From: Bacteroidota bacterium
GTDB lineage: Bacteria > Bacteroidota > Bacteroidia > NS11-12g > UBA9320
Reading direction: 5' to 3'
Assembly (NCBI GenBank): GCA_947499775.1
Contig: CANMPY010000015.1
Span: 1-14,111, forward strand
DNA length: 14,111 nucleotides
Positions within the stretch are counted from its first letter, which is position 1. Every line of letters starts with the position of its first letter. The position numbers and the translations under genes were made by a program. The notes under the pieces are model-generated. The model was not told the origin of the DNA and did not search any database. It saw only the letters and a program-made list of their open reading frames with translations. Positions 6,583-13,323 of the stretch are shown piece after piece.

Positions 6583-7515
6583 CTATTGAATACTTAAGCT
6601 TCCTCTTGCCTGCAATCCACTTTCCGATTGTATGAGATAAGAATATAAGCCAGCAACCAATTCTCCCCGTTCTAATATAATTTTATCAGCATGGTAGTGA
6701 TGCTGTGTGTTTACCAATTGCCCTTTGGATGTATAGAGATGCAATAAAAAGGCCTCTTTCTTTAAATTAGGAAATACAAATGTTGCTTCTGTTACCATAG
6801 GATTGGGAAAAACGCGCACATCATGCCCTTTTTTTAATGCGCTTATTCCCGTACCCATATCGGCTATCGACACCATAAAATCATCCATTATCCATCCGCT
6901 TTTTTCCGATGGCATACTATCGCTTATAAAATGAAACCGAAGGTAAAGGGGGTTAGGAGGATGTATAAATAATGGAACCAGCCATACCCATTGAATACGT
7001 GAATATATCCAATTTTCTTGGGTACCCGAAAATCCATACAACCCTCCGCTTAAACTATCCTTTTGTTGGTACATATTTTCAACGAAGAACATCATTGGAT
7101 TATGTACTTTTTTTTCATCTATTACATTATTCCAATTTCTGCCACTATCGTACGAAACCTCAATATAGCCGCCATCTTTAAGCGAATCGGTCTGAAACTT
7201 ATGCTTAAAACTCACAATCACATTTGGATACCATTTTGGTAACACCATATCAAAATACGAATGCGTTGCATTTGGATAACTATTTATCGAGTCGGTCATT
7301 ATCGCATAAGGCAAAGAATGAGCAGTTCCAAAAAATGATTTTCGAGGTTCACCTATTTGCCAGAGGGTATTCAATGAATCGGTAAATCGAATAAGAGGAC
7401 TAGCGCTACTAAAATTGCAGCTATCCTGATCATAAATCCCTTTAAATGGGTGTATTTGACCATAGGTCGATTGAGAAAACAACACAATTAAAAACAAAAA
7501 TTTTAATGGCTTCAT
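6583..7515 (-). CDS. T9SS type A sorting domain-containing secreted protein
   Basis: A 310-residue exported protein. The signal peptide is about residues 1-19 (cleavage after G19, before Q20). The C-terminal sorting domain starts with VRVFPNPMVTEATF (FPNP at 236-239), continues with LYTSKGQLV, and ends GLYSYLIQSESG followed by a short strand. This is the type A signal that directs passage through the type IX secretion system and anchoring or release at the cell surface. The middle (about 95-215) looks like a jelly-roll domain: GGYIEVSYDSGRNWNNV, LYLRFHFISDS and GWIMDDFMVS resemble the MAM/laminin-like modules of secreted Bacteroidota proteins. No catalytic motif is seen, so the function is unknown. 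The remaining T9SS genes are not in this window. Confidence 0.9.
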   Translation of the reverse strand: MKPLKFLFLIVLFSQSTYGQIHPFKGIYDQDSCNFSSASPLIRFTDSLNTLWQIGEPRKSFFGTAHSLPYAIMTDSINSYPNATHSYFDMVLPKWYPNVIVSFKHKFQTDSLKDGGYIEVSYDSGRNWNNVIDEKKVHNPMMFFVENMYQQKDSLSGGLYGFSGTQENWIYSRIQWVWLVPLFIHPPNPLYLRFHFISDSMPSEKSGWIMDDFMVSIADMGTGISALKKGHDVRVFPNPMVTEATFVFPNLKKEAFLLHLYTSKGQLVNTQHHYHADKIILERGELVAGLYSYLIQSESGLQARGSLSIQ

Positions 7516-7537
7516 AAATTTACGTGATTAAGAATAT

Positions 7538-7545
7538 CAAAGCTA
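7538..7545 (-). promoter_or_regulatory. Candidate -7 element for the T9SS-protein gene
   Basis: On the minus strand TAGCTTTG matches TAnnTTTG exactly and ends 22 bases before the ATG at 7513-7515. No TTG/TTTG is present at the expected distance, so only the -7 half is supported. Confidence 0.4.
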
Positions 7546-7583
7546 AACCTTTAATTCCAAACATCTAAAACATATAGACTTAT

Positions 7584-8927
7584 TTATCGGTCAAAAGCCA
7601 AACGCATTCCTAAAGAATCGGTATTTACTCGGCTTCCGTCAAAAACTTTTTTCCCATTAACAAATGTACTGTGTATGGACGAGGAGAAAGTGGTATCTTC
7701 AAAAGGCGACCACCCGCATTTATATAAAATATTATCTTTGGTTACCGTATACTTTTGATTTGGATTAATAAGAACTAAATCGGCAAAATAGCCTTCACGC
7801 AGATAGCCACGACTTACAACCTTAAAACAATCTGCCGGTGCATGGCACATTTTTTCAACTAACCTTTCAATCGTAATCATTCCATTTTTTGAATGATCAA
7901 GCATCTGTAGCAAACTGTGTTGCACCAATGGTAATCCAGATGGAGCCTTTAGATAAGCATTATTTTTTTCGTCGAGCGTATGTGGCGCATGGTCGGTAGC
8001 TACAATATCGAGCAAATTATCGTTTAATGCTTTCCACAGTGCAAGGCGATCATCTTCTTCTTTTATTGCAGGATTGCATTTTATTTTGTGGCCCAATCGC
8101 TCATAATCATTAGCATTAAACGTAAGGTGATGCACACACACTTCGGCCGTAATGCGTTTATCGCTCAGTGGGATATCATTAACAAATAAAGCAATTTCGT
8201 CTTTAGTACTCACATGATAAACATGAAGGCGAGTATTAAATTTATTAGCCAATTGAACAGCAAAACTCGACGACAGTAAACAGGCTTCCCTACTTCGTAT
8301 TTCGGGATGAAAACGCGCCGATAAATTCTCTCCATATTGCCCTATATAATGCTGCGTATTCTTAATAATTGTAGCCTCATCTTCGCAATGTGTAGCAATT
8401 AGCAATTCGCATTTAGAAAATAACTGCTCCAATGCATAAGGATTATCTACAAGCATATCGCCGGTAGATGAACCCATAAATACTTTTACACCACATACCG
8501 TTTTAGAATCGGTTTTGAGCACCTCTTCCAAATTAGAATTGGTGGTACCCATAAAAAAAGAATAATTGGCGGGCGAACAGTGCTTGGCAATTTCATATTT
8601 CTGTTCGAGCAATTCCTGAGTCACTGCATTGGGAAATGTATTTGGCATTTCCATAAACGTTGTAGTTCCTCCTGCTACTGCCGCAGCCGACTCCGTTGCA
8701 ATTGTTGCTTTATGGGTCATGCCTGGTTCTCTAAAATGCACTTGATCATCAATAACACCCGGTATCAACCATAGGCCATCTGCATCTATTACCTCATAAT
8801 TATTGTCGCTTATTCCTTGTGAACTTATTTGTTCAATGTGGTTATTTTTAATAAGTAAATCGCCAGTAAAAGACTGTCCTTCGTTTATGATTAAAGCGTT
8901 TTTTATTAGAATAGGTTTGAGGCTCAT
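7584..8927 (-). CDS. pyrC: Dihydroorotase, amidohydrolase type
   Basis: A 447-residue amidohydrolase that cyclises carbamoyl-aspartate to dihydroorotate in pyrimidine synthesis (cytoplasm, zinc enzyme). Seen: GVIDDQVHFREPGMTHK (about 57-73), K148 in GVKVFMGSSTG (the carboxylated bridging lysine), H180 in ATHCEDE, H238 in HVYHVST, and catalytic D312 in ATDHAPH. The first metal-binding HxH is QxH here (Q62, H64). I recall the same DDQVHFREPG in other Bacteroidota dihydroorotases, so it looks clade-typical rather than damaged. I start at the ATG at 8927 (MSLKPILIKNALI), where family similarity begins; an in-frame ATG at 8948 adds seven residues. Allantoinase or hydantoinase is less likely given the match to Bacteroidota PyrC. 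It stands alone, away from other pyr genes, and is divergent from the Nudix gene. Confidence 0.93.
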   Translation of the reverse strand: MSLKPILIKNALIINEGQSFTGDLLIKNNHIEQISSQGISDNNYEVIDADGLWLIPGVIDDQVHFREPGMTHKATIATESAAAVAGGTTTFMEMPNTFPNAVTQELLEQKYEIAKHCSPANYSFFMGTTNSNLEEVLKTDSKTVCGVKVFMGSSTGDMLVDNPYALEQLFSKCELLIATHCEDEATIIKNTQHYIGQYGENLSARFHPEIRSREACLLSSSFAVQLANKFNTRLHVYHVSTKDEIALFVNDIPLSDKRITAEVCVHHLTFNANDYERLGHKIKCNPAIKEEDDRLALWKALNDNLLDIVATDHAPHTLDEKNNAYLKAPSGLPLVQHSLLQMLDHSKNGMITIERLVEKMCHAPADCFKVVSRGYLREGYFADLVLINPNQKYTVTKDNILYKCGWSPFEDTTFSSSIHSTFVNGKKVFDGSRVNTDSLGMRLAFDR

Positions 8928-8968
8928 GTGAATATTTATGCAAACCAACTCTAAATTATTATCTAACC

Positions 8969-8976
8969 CAAACTTA
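8969..8976 (-). promoter_or_regulatory. Candidate -7 element for dihydroorotase gene
   Basis: Minus-strand TAAGTTTG (exact TAnnTTTG) lies 41 bases upstream of the chosen dihydroorotase ATG. No TTG sits 17-23 bases further up. It overlaps the short divergent space shared with the Nudix gene. Confidence 0.4.
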
Positions 8977-8983
8977 GATGAAT

Positions 8984-8991
8984 TAATTTTG
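8984..8991 (+). promoter_or_regulatory. Candidate -7 element for Nudix gene
   Basis: TAATTTTG matches TAnnTTTG and ends only 7 bases before the ATG at 8999. If used, the mRNA would be nearly or fully leaderless. No -33 element is visible. Confidence 0.3.
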
Positions 8992-8998
8992 AAGTTTC

Positions 8999-9460
8999 AT
9001 GACTAAATACAGATCAATAATAAATAAATTTACCGTTCGCGTTTATGGTATTTGTATACAAAATGGAAAAGTATTGATGGTTAATGAGAATTTAAACGGA
9101 ATAGCCTTTACTAAATTTCCAGGTGGAGGGCTCGAGTTTGGTGAGGGTTTATTAGAAGCATTAGCCAGAGAAATAAAGGAAGAATTAGGTATTGAATGTA
9201 AAATTAATACTCATTTTTATACTTCCGATTTTTTTCAGAAAAGCGCTTTTAATCCTACTGAGCAATTAATTTCTGTCTATTATCTGATTACATTATTTGA
9301 AATACCACCAATGGAAAAATTTCCACTTAGGGTATTGCAATCCCCAAACCATAGCCTCGAATTTTTTTGGGAAGATATAAATTCGTTAAGCGAAACCATG
9401 GTTACCTTTCCCATCGACAAAACTGTAGTCGGAAAATTAAAGTCATTAATACTCAATTAA
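8999..9460 (+). CDS. Nudix hydrolase
   Basis: A 153-residue protein with a complete Nudix box at residues 43-65 (GGLEFGEGLLEALAREIKEE then LGI). It satisfies GX5EX7REUXEEXGU, with metal-ligand glutamates E58, E61 and E62. The family cleaves nucleoside diphosphates linked to another moiety (X), often to clean up or recycle nucleotides. The upstream strand RVYGICIQNGKVLMVNE and the loop NGIAFTKFPGGG are standard for small MutT-like members, and length fits. The substrate cannot be told from sequence. It begins 71 bases from the divergent dihydroorotase start. Both concern nucleotides in a broad sense, but no functional link is shown. Confidence 0.9.
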   Translation: MTKYRSIINKFTVRVYGICIQNGKVLMVNENLNGIAFTKFPGGGLEFGEGLLEALAREIKEELGIECKINTHFYTSDFFQKSAFNPTEQLISVYYLITLFEIPPMEKFPLRVLQSPNHSLEFFWEDINSLSETMVTFPIDKTVVGKLKSLILN

Positions 9461-9539
9461 CCTCCATTTTTAACTTAACTATCTGATATTTAAATACTAA
9501 AAATTAATTAGAAATGTCAAATAGTGTATTTGGTTCCGT

Positions 9540-9547
9540 TAATTTTG
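9540..9547 (+). promoter_or_regulatory. Candidate -7 element for kup
   Basis: TAATTTTG matches TAnnTTTG exactly in the 187-base spacer between the Nudix and kup genes. No TTG is found 17-23 bases upstream. It would give a leader of about 95 bases ahead of the TTG at 9648. Confidence 0.35.
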
Positions 9548-9570
9548 CCCCTTATTATTTTTATAACGTC

Positions 9571-9594
9571 ACTTTTTGTTATGAAATAAAAAGT
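9571..9594 (+). other. Inverted repeat in the kup leader
   Basis: ACTTTTT (9571-9577) pairs with AAAAAGT (9588-9594). Allowing one G-U pair, the stem extends to ten pairs around an ATGA loop (9581-9584). It could be a protein-binding dyad or an RNA hairpin in the kup leader. Being almost purely A/T it would be weak as RNA, and chance is quite possible. Confidence 0.3.
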
Positions 9595-9647
9595 AGCTAT
9601 TTAATATACCCTTGTCATTGAATTTTAACACCTAAGCGCAGCCAACC

Positions 9648-11615
9648 TTGTCAGTGAAACAAAATAGTAGTACACATCATATTCCATTTAACATGGCTGG
9701 AATGCTTATAGCCATTGGAATAATATATGGCGATATAGGAACCTCACCCCTTTATGTGTTCAATGCCATTATAGATCAACGAGAAATTACCGAAAAATTA
9801 ATTTTAGGGGCATTGAGTTGTGTATTTTGGACCCTAACCTTACAAACCACTTTAAAATACGTTATTCTTACACTTCGAGCTGACAACAATGGCGAAGGGG
9901 GCATATTTTCACTTTATGCCTTAATAAAACGACGCACAAAATATATGCTCATTCCGGCTATAATAGGAGGAGCAGCTTTATTGGCCGATGGCATTATTAC
10001 CCCACCTATTTCGGTTGCATCAGCTGTTGAAGGTTTAGAATCGCGAATACCTAATTTACCTACTGTTGGTATAGTGGTTATAATTCTAAGCTTATTATTT
10101 ATTATACAACAATTTGGAACCCGAGCCGTAGGTAAGTCATTTGCTCCAGTTATGGTCTTATGGTTTTGTATGCTTGCCGTATTGGGTATATCTCAAATTA
10201 TTACTTTTCCAGAAGTATTTAGGGCATTTAACCCATACTACGCATTTGATCTATTAAAAAATTACCCTCAGGGGTATTTGCTTTTGGGTGGGGTATTTCT
10301 TTGTACCACGGGAGCCGAAGCTTTGTATAGCGATTTAGGCCATTGTGGTCGTAAAAATATTCGAGTTAGTTGGCTATTTGTAAAGAGTTGCTTGATTCTT
10401 AATTATTTTGGCCAAGGAGCTTGGTTGCTAAAACATCAAGGAGAACTGCTTGGCGAGAGAAGAGTATTTTTTGAAACTATGCCTCCATGGTTCTTAATTC
10501 CTGGCGTAATAATAGCCACGTTAGCAGCTATCATTGCCAGTCAAGCTTTAATTACAGGATCATTCACCTTAATTAGCGAAGCTATACGACTTGGTTTCTG
10601 GCCAAAAATGCGTGTTGTATATCCTACTGAGCAAAAAGGTCAAACCTTTGTTCCCACCATAAATGTTATTTTATGGGTTGGATGTGTATTCGTCGTTTTA
10701 TTTTTTAAAGAATCGAGTAAAATGGAAGCAGCCTATGGCCTTGCCATAACGCTTTGTATGCTTATGACCACCCTGCTTTTTGCAACCTATTTAAAAGCAC
10801 GACTAAAAATAAATGCGCTGGTGGTTGGCTTATTTTTAGCCACTTTTTTAATTATCGAAGGAGCCTTTCTTTATGCAAACCTTCATAAATTTTGGCATGG
10901 TGGTTACATCTCCTTGTTAATGGCTGCCGCCTTAGTAACGATAATGTTGGTATGGTATAGGGCGCGTCAGATCAGAAACCAGTTGGTTGAATTTGTAGAG
11001 TTGAATCAATTTATTCCAATGCTCGAAAAATTGAGCAACGACCATTCCTTTCCAAAATATGCCACCAATCTTGTTTTTTTAACCAGCAGTGAACGGGTGG
11101 ATAGAGTAGAAAAAAAGATTATCTATTCCATTTTCGAAAACAAGCCAAAACGGGCCGACGTATATTGGTTAATTCATGTGGAAGTAACCGACCAACCGTA
11201 TACCTGCGATTATAGTGTAAATCATATTGTGGCCAATGATATCATCCGAGTTGATTTTAAATTAGGATTTAGAGTTGAACAAAAAATTAATATTCTGTTG
11301 CGAAAAGTTATTGAAGAAATGATTGCGTCAAATGAATTGGATGTAGAAATGAAATACCGCACACAATACAGTTTTATTGGAGGCGATTTCAGATATGTAA
11401 TCATTAAAAAAGAATTCTCGTACGAAAATAAAATGCGTTTCTTTGATAAACTATTGGTGTATGGCCATTCTGTTATAAAACGATTTGGGCAAACCGAAGA
11501 GAAAGGATTTGGATTAGATCAGGCCATCGTTACAACAGAGTCGTACCCATTAATTTTTAACCGAAAAGTTAAAGATTTTCCATTAAAAAGAATTGACAGC
11601 CAGCATACACATTAA
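9648..11615 (+). CDS. kup: Kup/KUP-family potassium uptake transporter
   Basis: A 655-residue protein (E. coli Kup has 622). It starts with the family signature IGIIYGDIGTSPLYVFNAI (about 23-41), then has about twelve membrane helices to roughly residue 435, including LRADNNGEGGIFSLYALI, ALLADGIITPPISVASAVEG, and GAEALYSDLGHCGRKNIRVSW. A cytoplasmic C-terminal domain of about 220 residues follows. The family imports K+ with protons across the inner membrane. The start is unusual: an in-frame TAA at 9633 leaves TTG 9648, GTG 9654 or ATG 9693 as choices. TTG gives a normal-length N-terminus; ATG 9693 would begin MAGMLIAIGIIYGDIG and is still workable. No Shine-Dalgarno sequence decides it. The end overlaps the convergent small gene by 4 bases. 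Confidence 0.94.
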   Translation: MSVKQNSSTHHIPFNMAGMLIAIGIIYGDIGTSPLYVFNAIIDQREITEKLILGALSCVFWTLTLQTTLKYVILTLRADNNGEGGIFSLYALIKRRTKYMLIPAIIGGAALLADGIITPPISVASAVEGLESRIPNLPTVGIVVIILSLLFIIQQFGTRAVGKSFAPVMVLWFCMLAVLGISQIITFPEVFRAFNPYYAFDLLKNYPQGYLLLGGVFLCTTGAEALYSDLGHCGRKNIRVSWLFVKSCLILNYFGQGAWLLKHQGELLGERRVFFETMPPWFLIPGVIIATLAAIIASQALITGSFTLISEAIRLGFWPKMRVVYPTEQKGQTFVPTINVILWVGCVFVVLFFKESSKMEAAYGLAITLCMLMTTLLFATYLKARLKINALVVGLFLATFLIIEGAFLYANLHKFWHGGYISLLMAAALVTIMLVWYRARQIRNQLVEFVELNQFIPMLEKLSNDHSFPKYATNLVFLTSSERVDRVEKKIIYSIFENKPKRADVYWLIHVEVTDQPYTCDYSVNHIVANDIIRVDFKLGFRVEQKINILLRKVIEEMIASNELDVEMKYRTQYSFIGGDFRYVIIKKEFSYENKMRFFDKLLVYGHSVIKRFGQTEEKGFGLDQAIVTTESYPLIFNRKVKDFPLKRIDSQHTH

Positions 11616-11998
11616 AAGATAAGATAATTATCAGTGTACATTAAGAACACATAAAATCCAAATCCAAACATTACCGAAAATCCACTGCATCCAATCCAAA
11701 ACGACTTTCGCTCCGAATTTCTGTTTAATTCTATGTCGGTATACTGAGATGAACCTAAAGGGCCGCAACACAAGCCCGAACAAAAGGGTTTGATTTCCAA
11801 ATCGTAGAGTGTAAATTCGGCTGTATCGGATGGATGTAGGCTAATGAATTTGCTAAGCGTTTGGTTTGCAGTATTTGTTTCTATGTCCTTAAAATCAATA
11901 GCAAGCTGGTGTGTATCATACCAAAATTCATTTTGGGCGCACGCATGTTTACTAGAAACACTAAGCCCTATAAATAAAAGTAATCCAATTGCTTTCAT
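11612..11998 (-). CDS. Small exported membrane protein, diverged member of the local three-gene family
   Basis: A 128-residue protein of unknown function. The signal peptide is about 1-21 (MKAIGLLLFIGLSVSSKHAC, then AQ). The mature start NEFWYDTHQLAIDF matches the EF.YD...L...F motif of the two genes upstream. Further on, CSGLCCGPLGS parallels their FAWGFxCCP(x)G motif, but the DW.AFAWGF half is lost and the middle is shorter. A single strongly hydrophobic stretch (FWIGCSGFSVMFGFGFYVFLMY) lies near the C-terminus. I start at the ATG at 11998 because it begins the signal peptide cleanly. An in-frame ATG at 12010 would sit almost on the -7 element at 12012-12019. The 3' end overlaps kup by 4 bases, tail to tail. 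Confidence 0.72.
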   Translation of the reverse strand: MKAIGLLLFIGLSVSSKHACAQNEFWYDTHQLAIDFKDIETNTANQTLSKFISLHPSDTAEFTLYDLEIKPFCSGLCCGPLGSSQYTDIELNRNSERKSFWIGCSGFSVMFGFGFYVFLMYTDNYLIF

Positions 11999-12011
11999 CT
12001 TGTACACCATT

Positions 12012-12019
12012 CAAAAGTA
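12012..12019 (-). promoter_or_regulatory. Candidate -7 element for the 11612-11998 gene
   Basis: Minus-strand TACTTTTG (exact TAnnTTTG) ends 13 bases before the ATG at 11998. It argues for that start rather than the in-frame ATG at 12010. No -33 element is visible. Confidence 0.4.
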
Positions 12020-12150
12020 GGCAATGCCATTTAAAATAAATATTCAGAAAATAAAGTTTACTATTAATAATGCTTGTATAAACGCTTCTTGGTCAAAAAA
12101 TTGATTAAGAAATACATCATACTAAAGAACTACCCCAAATTAAACGGCAT

Positions 12151-12187
12151 AAAAAAAGCTGTCGAAGTAACCCCCGACAGCTTTTTT
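12151..12187. terminator. Intrinsic terminator downstream of the middle paralog
   Basis: GCTGTCG (12158-12164) pairs with CGACAGC (12175-12181) around a 10-base loop. A-run and T-run flanks (12151-12157 and 12182-12187) extend the stem. On the minus strand it follows the 12206 stop by about 20 bases and ends in T's, so it terminates that gene and insulates the next one (start 11998). The remaining spacer down to 12011 shows nothing else. Confidence 0.9.
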
Positions 12188-12205
12188 AATATAATTTTAA
12201 GATTA

Positions 12206-12631
12206 TTAAAACGTTACCGTTGTACGACCTAATGGTATACCTGCTATTAAAACAATTACAAACATGGTTGAAAATCCATAATAGAATGATTGTTTTTCTT
12301 CGTCTGATTTATCGCGGTTAGGCATTAAATAAAGAAGGGCTCCAACTGGGCAGCATAAAAACCCCCAAGCAAAAGCAACCCAATCCATATCGCTAATGGC
12401 CGAATTTGGTGCTACAGAAATATGGTTAGTTAAGTTAAGATTTCCTTCGAACGCAGGATTCTTTGAAAGTTCAGTAAATGAAACATTGTTTTGATCTACA
12501 TAAGCAGATACATCATTCAATTGATTAAATTCAGTTGCTAATGCATCTTTGTCGTACGAAAATTCAGTGTTTCCTGCAAAAGAATATGCTGAAACGGTCA
12601 TGAACAATAGTGAGTAAATTAGTTTTTTCAT
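12206..12631 (-). CDS. Small exported membrane protein, paralog of the 12740-13174 product
   Basis: A 141-residue protein I cannot assign to a named family. The signal peptide is about 1-19 (MKKLIYSLLFMTVSAYSFA). The extracytoplasmic part starts TEFSYDKDALATEF, has FEGNLNLTN at 61-69, and leads to DWVAFAWGFLCCPVG at 83-97, where a hydrophobic segment begins (to about 103). A charged turn, NRDKSDEEKQ, is followed by a second hydrophobic stretch (about 117-134). It aligns without gaps to the 12740-13174 protein from residue 21 to 97, with about 35 of 77 positions identical by my hand count. Topology is probably a periplasmic head on a two-helix hairpin. It has its own candidate -7 element and terminator. 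Confidence 0.8.
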   Translation of the reverse strand: MKKLIYSLLFMTVSAYSFAGNTEFSYDKDALATEFNQLNDVSAYVDQNNVSFTELSKNPAFEGNLNLTNHISVAPNSAISDMDWVAFAWGFLCCPVGALLYLMPNRDKSDEEKQSFYYGFSTMFVIVLIAGIPLGRTTVTF

Positions 12632-12678
12632 TTTATTTTTATTTAAGTGTTCAATAATACTAACCTTAATTGAAATAT

Positions 12679-12686
12679 CAAAATTA
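12679..12686 (-). promoter_or_regulatory. Candidate -7 element for the 12206-12631 gene
   Basis: Minus-strand TAATTTTG matches TAnnTTTG and lies 47 bases upstream of the ATG, inside the 108-base spacer between the two paralogs. The -33 element is not evident. No terminator is seen in this spacer, so read-through from the upstream paralog is also possible. Confidence 0.4.
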
Positions 12687-12739
12687 TTATTTAATTTTTA
12701 AACTGTTTTTTTTAGCCCCTATTAAACGGAATGGCCCTA

Positions 12740-13174
12740 TTACAAAATACTCAATGACACAATTGTTGCAGCATAAAAAACAACATAGGCTACTGCTCCC
12801 GCAATTACGCTACTTACTACACCCGCAACAAAGGAATTTTTGCTATTCTTATCCTTATCGTCGTTAATAGCAACTGTAAATATTCCTATTGGCCAGCAAC
12901 AAAACCCCCAAGCAAATGCACCCCAATCCACTTCGTCTAATTTTAGATTAGGTTTCAGGGCTAATGAATTGGTCAATTCTAAATCGCCTTCGAAAAGATT
13001 CAATTCTGATACTTGCGCATACGATAGATTTGTTTTGTCTAAATAACTCGAAAGGTTATCTAAGGTGCGAAATTCGCTTTGTAATTCACCTTTATCATAT
13101 TCAAATTCTGACACGGATGCTACGCTTACAAAAGAGATAACCATACAACATAGAAGATAAAATATATGTCTCAT
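12740..13174 (-). CDS. Small exported membrane protein, first of three tandem relatives
   Basis: A 144-residue protein of unknown function. The signal peptide is about 1-19 (MRHIFYLLCCMVISFVSVA). The periplasmic part starts SEFEYDKGELQSEF, has FEGDLELTN at 61-69, and leads to the motif DWGAFAWGFCCWPIG at 83-97. Two hydrophobic segments (about 86-103 and 115-140) flank a charged loop, NDDKDKNSKN. I have the impression that small Bacteroidota proteins with a GFCCWPIG motif followed by a KDK loop are widespread, but cannot name a domain. It is divergent from aspS, with a good promoter directly upstream, and is the best preserved copy of the local family. Confidence 0.8.
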   Translation of the reverse strand: MRHIFYLLCCMVISFVSVASVSEFEYDKGELQSEFRTLDNLSSYLDKTNLSYAQVSELNLFEGDLELTNSLALKPNLKLDEVDWGAFAWGFCCWPIGIFTVAINDDKDKNSKNSFVAGVVSSVIAGAVAYVVFYAATIVSLSIL

Positions 13175-13190
13175 ATTCTTAATTTTTTAA

Positions 13191-13221
13191 CAAACTTATT
13201 CAAATAAAAAATACCAAACAA
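13191..13221 (-). promoter_or_regulatory. Bacteroidota-type promoter of the 12740-13174 gene
   Basis: Minus strand: TTG (13219-13221), 20-base spacer, TAAGTTTG (13191-13198). Both parts and the spacing fit the Bacteroidota primary-sigma consensus. The ATG is 16 bases past the -7 element, giving a very short leader. Confidence 0.65.
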
Positions 13222-13288
13222 GCATAAGTTACGATTATTATTAATTGTGTTAGCGTAAATGTATTGGCAATTTCAAACTAGATTAAAA

Positions 13289-13314
13289 TTTGAAGTTGGG
13301 ATGAAATATATTTG
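13289..13314 (+). promoter_or_regulatory. Probable aspS promoter (TATATTTG)
   Basis: TATATTTG at 13307-13314 is an exact TAnnTTTG element, ending 9 bases before the aspS ATG, so the leader is minimal. TTTG at 13289-13292 is 14 bases upstream, shorter than the usual spacing but the same as at lptB. Confidence 0.5.
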
Positions 13315-13323
13315 CACTAAACT

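Noticed and set aside
8730..8762. Loss of HxH as evidence for an inactive dihydroorotase-like protein (PyrX type)
   Set aside because: Bridging Lys148, H180, H238 and D312 are all present and the QxH form appears normal for Bacteroidota, so inactivation is not supported.
9461..9647. ydaO-type c-di-AMP riboswitch ahead of kup
   Set aside because: The 187-base spacer lacks the size and G/C-containing conserved blocks of that riboswitch.
11623..11632. Perfect palindrome GATAATTATC after the kup stop
   Set aside because: Short, A/T-rich, inside the coding sequence of the convergent gene and without a T-run; not a terminator.
12700..12739. T-run and GGGGC/GGCC patches between the two paralogs as a terminator
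   Set aside because: The G-rich patches do not pair with each other and the run is A, not T, on the transcribed minus strand.
12670..13046. Two plus-strand open frames (12670-12867 and 12840-13046)
   Set aside because: They lie opposite the 12740-13174 membrane-protein gene; low-complexity translation and no start context. Shadow frames.
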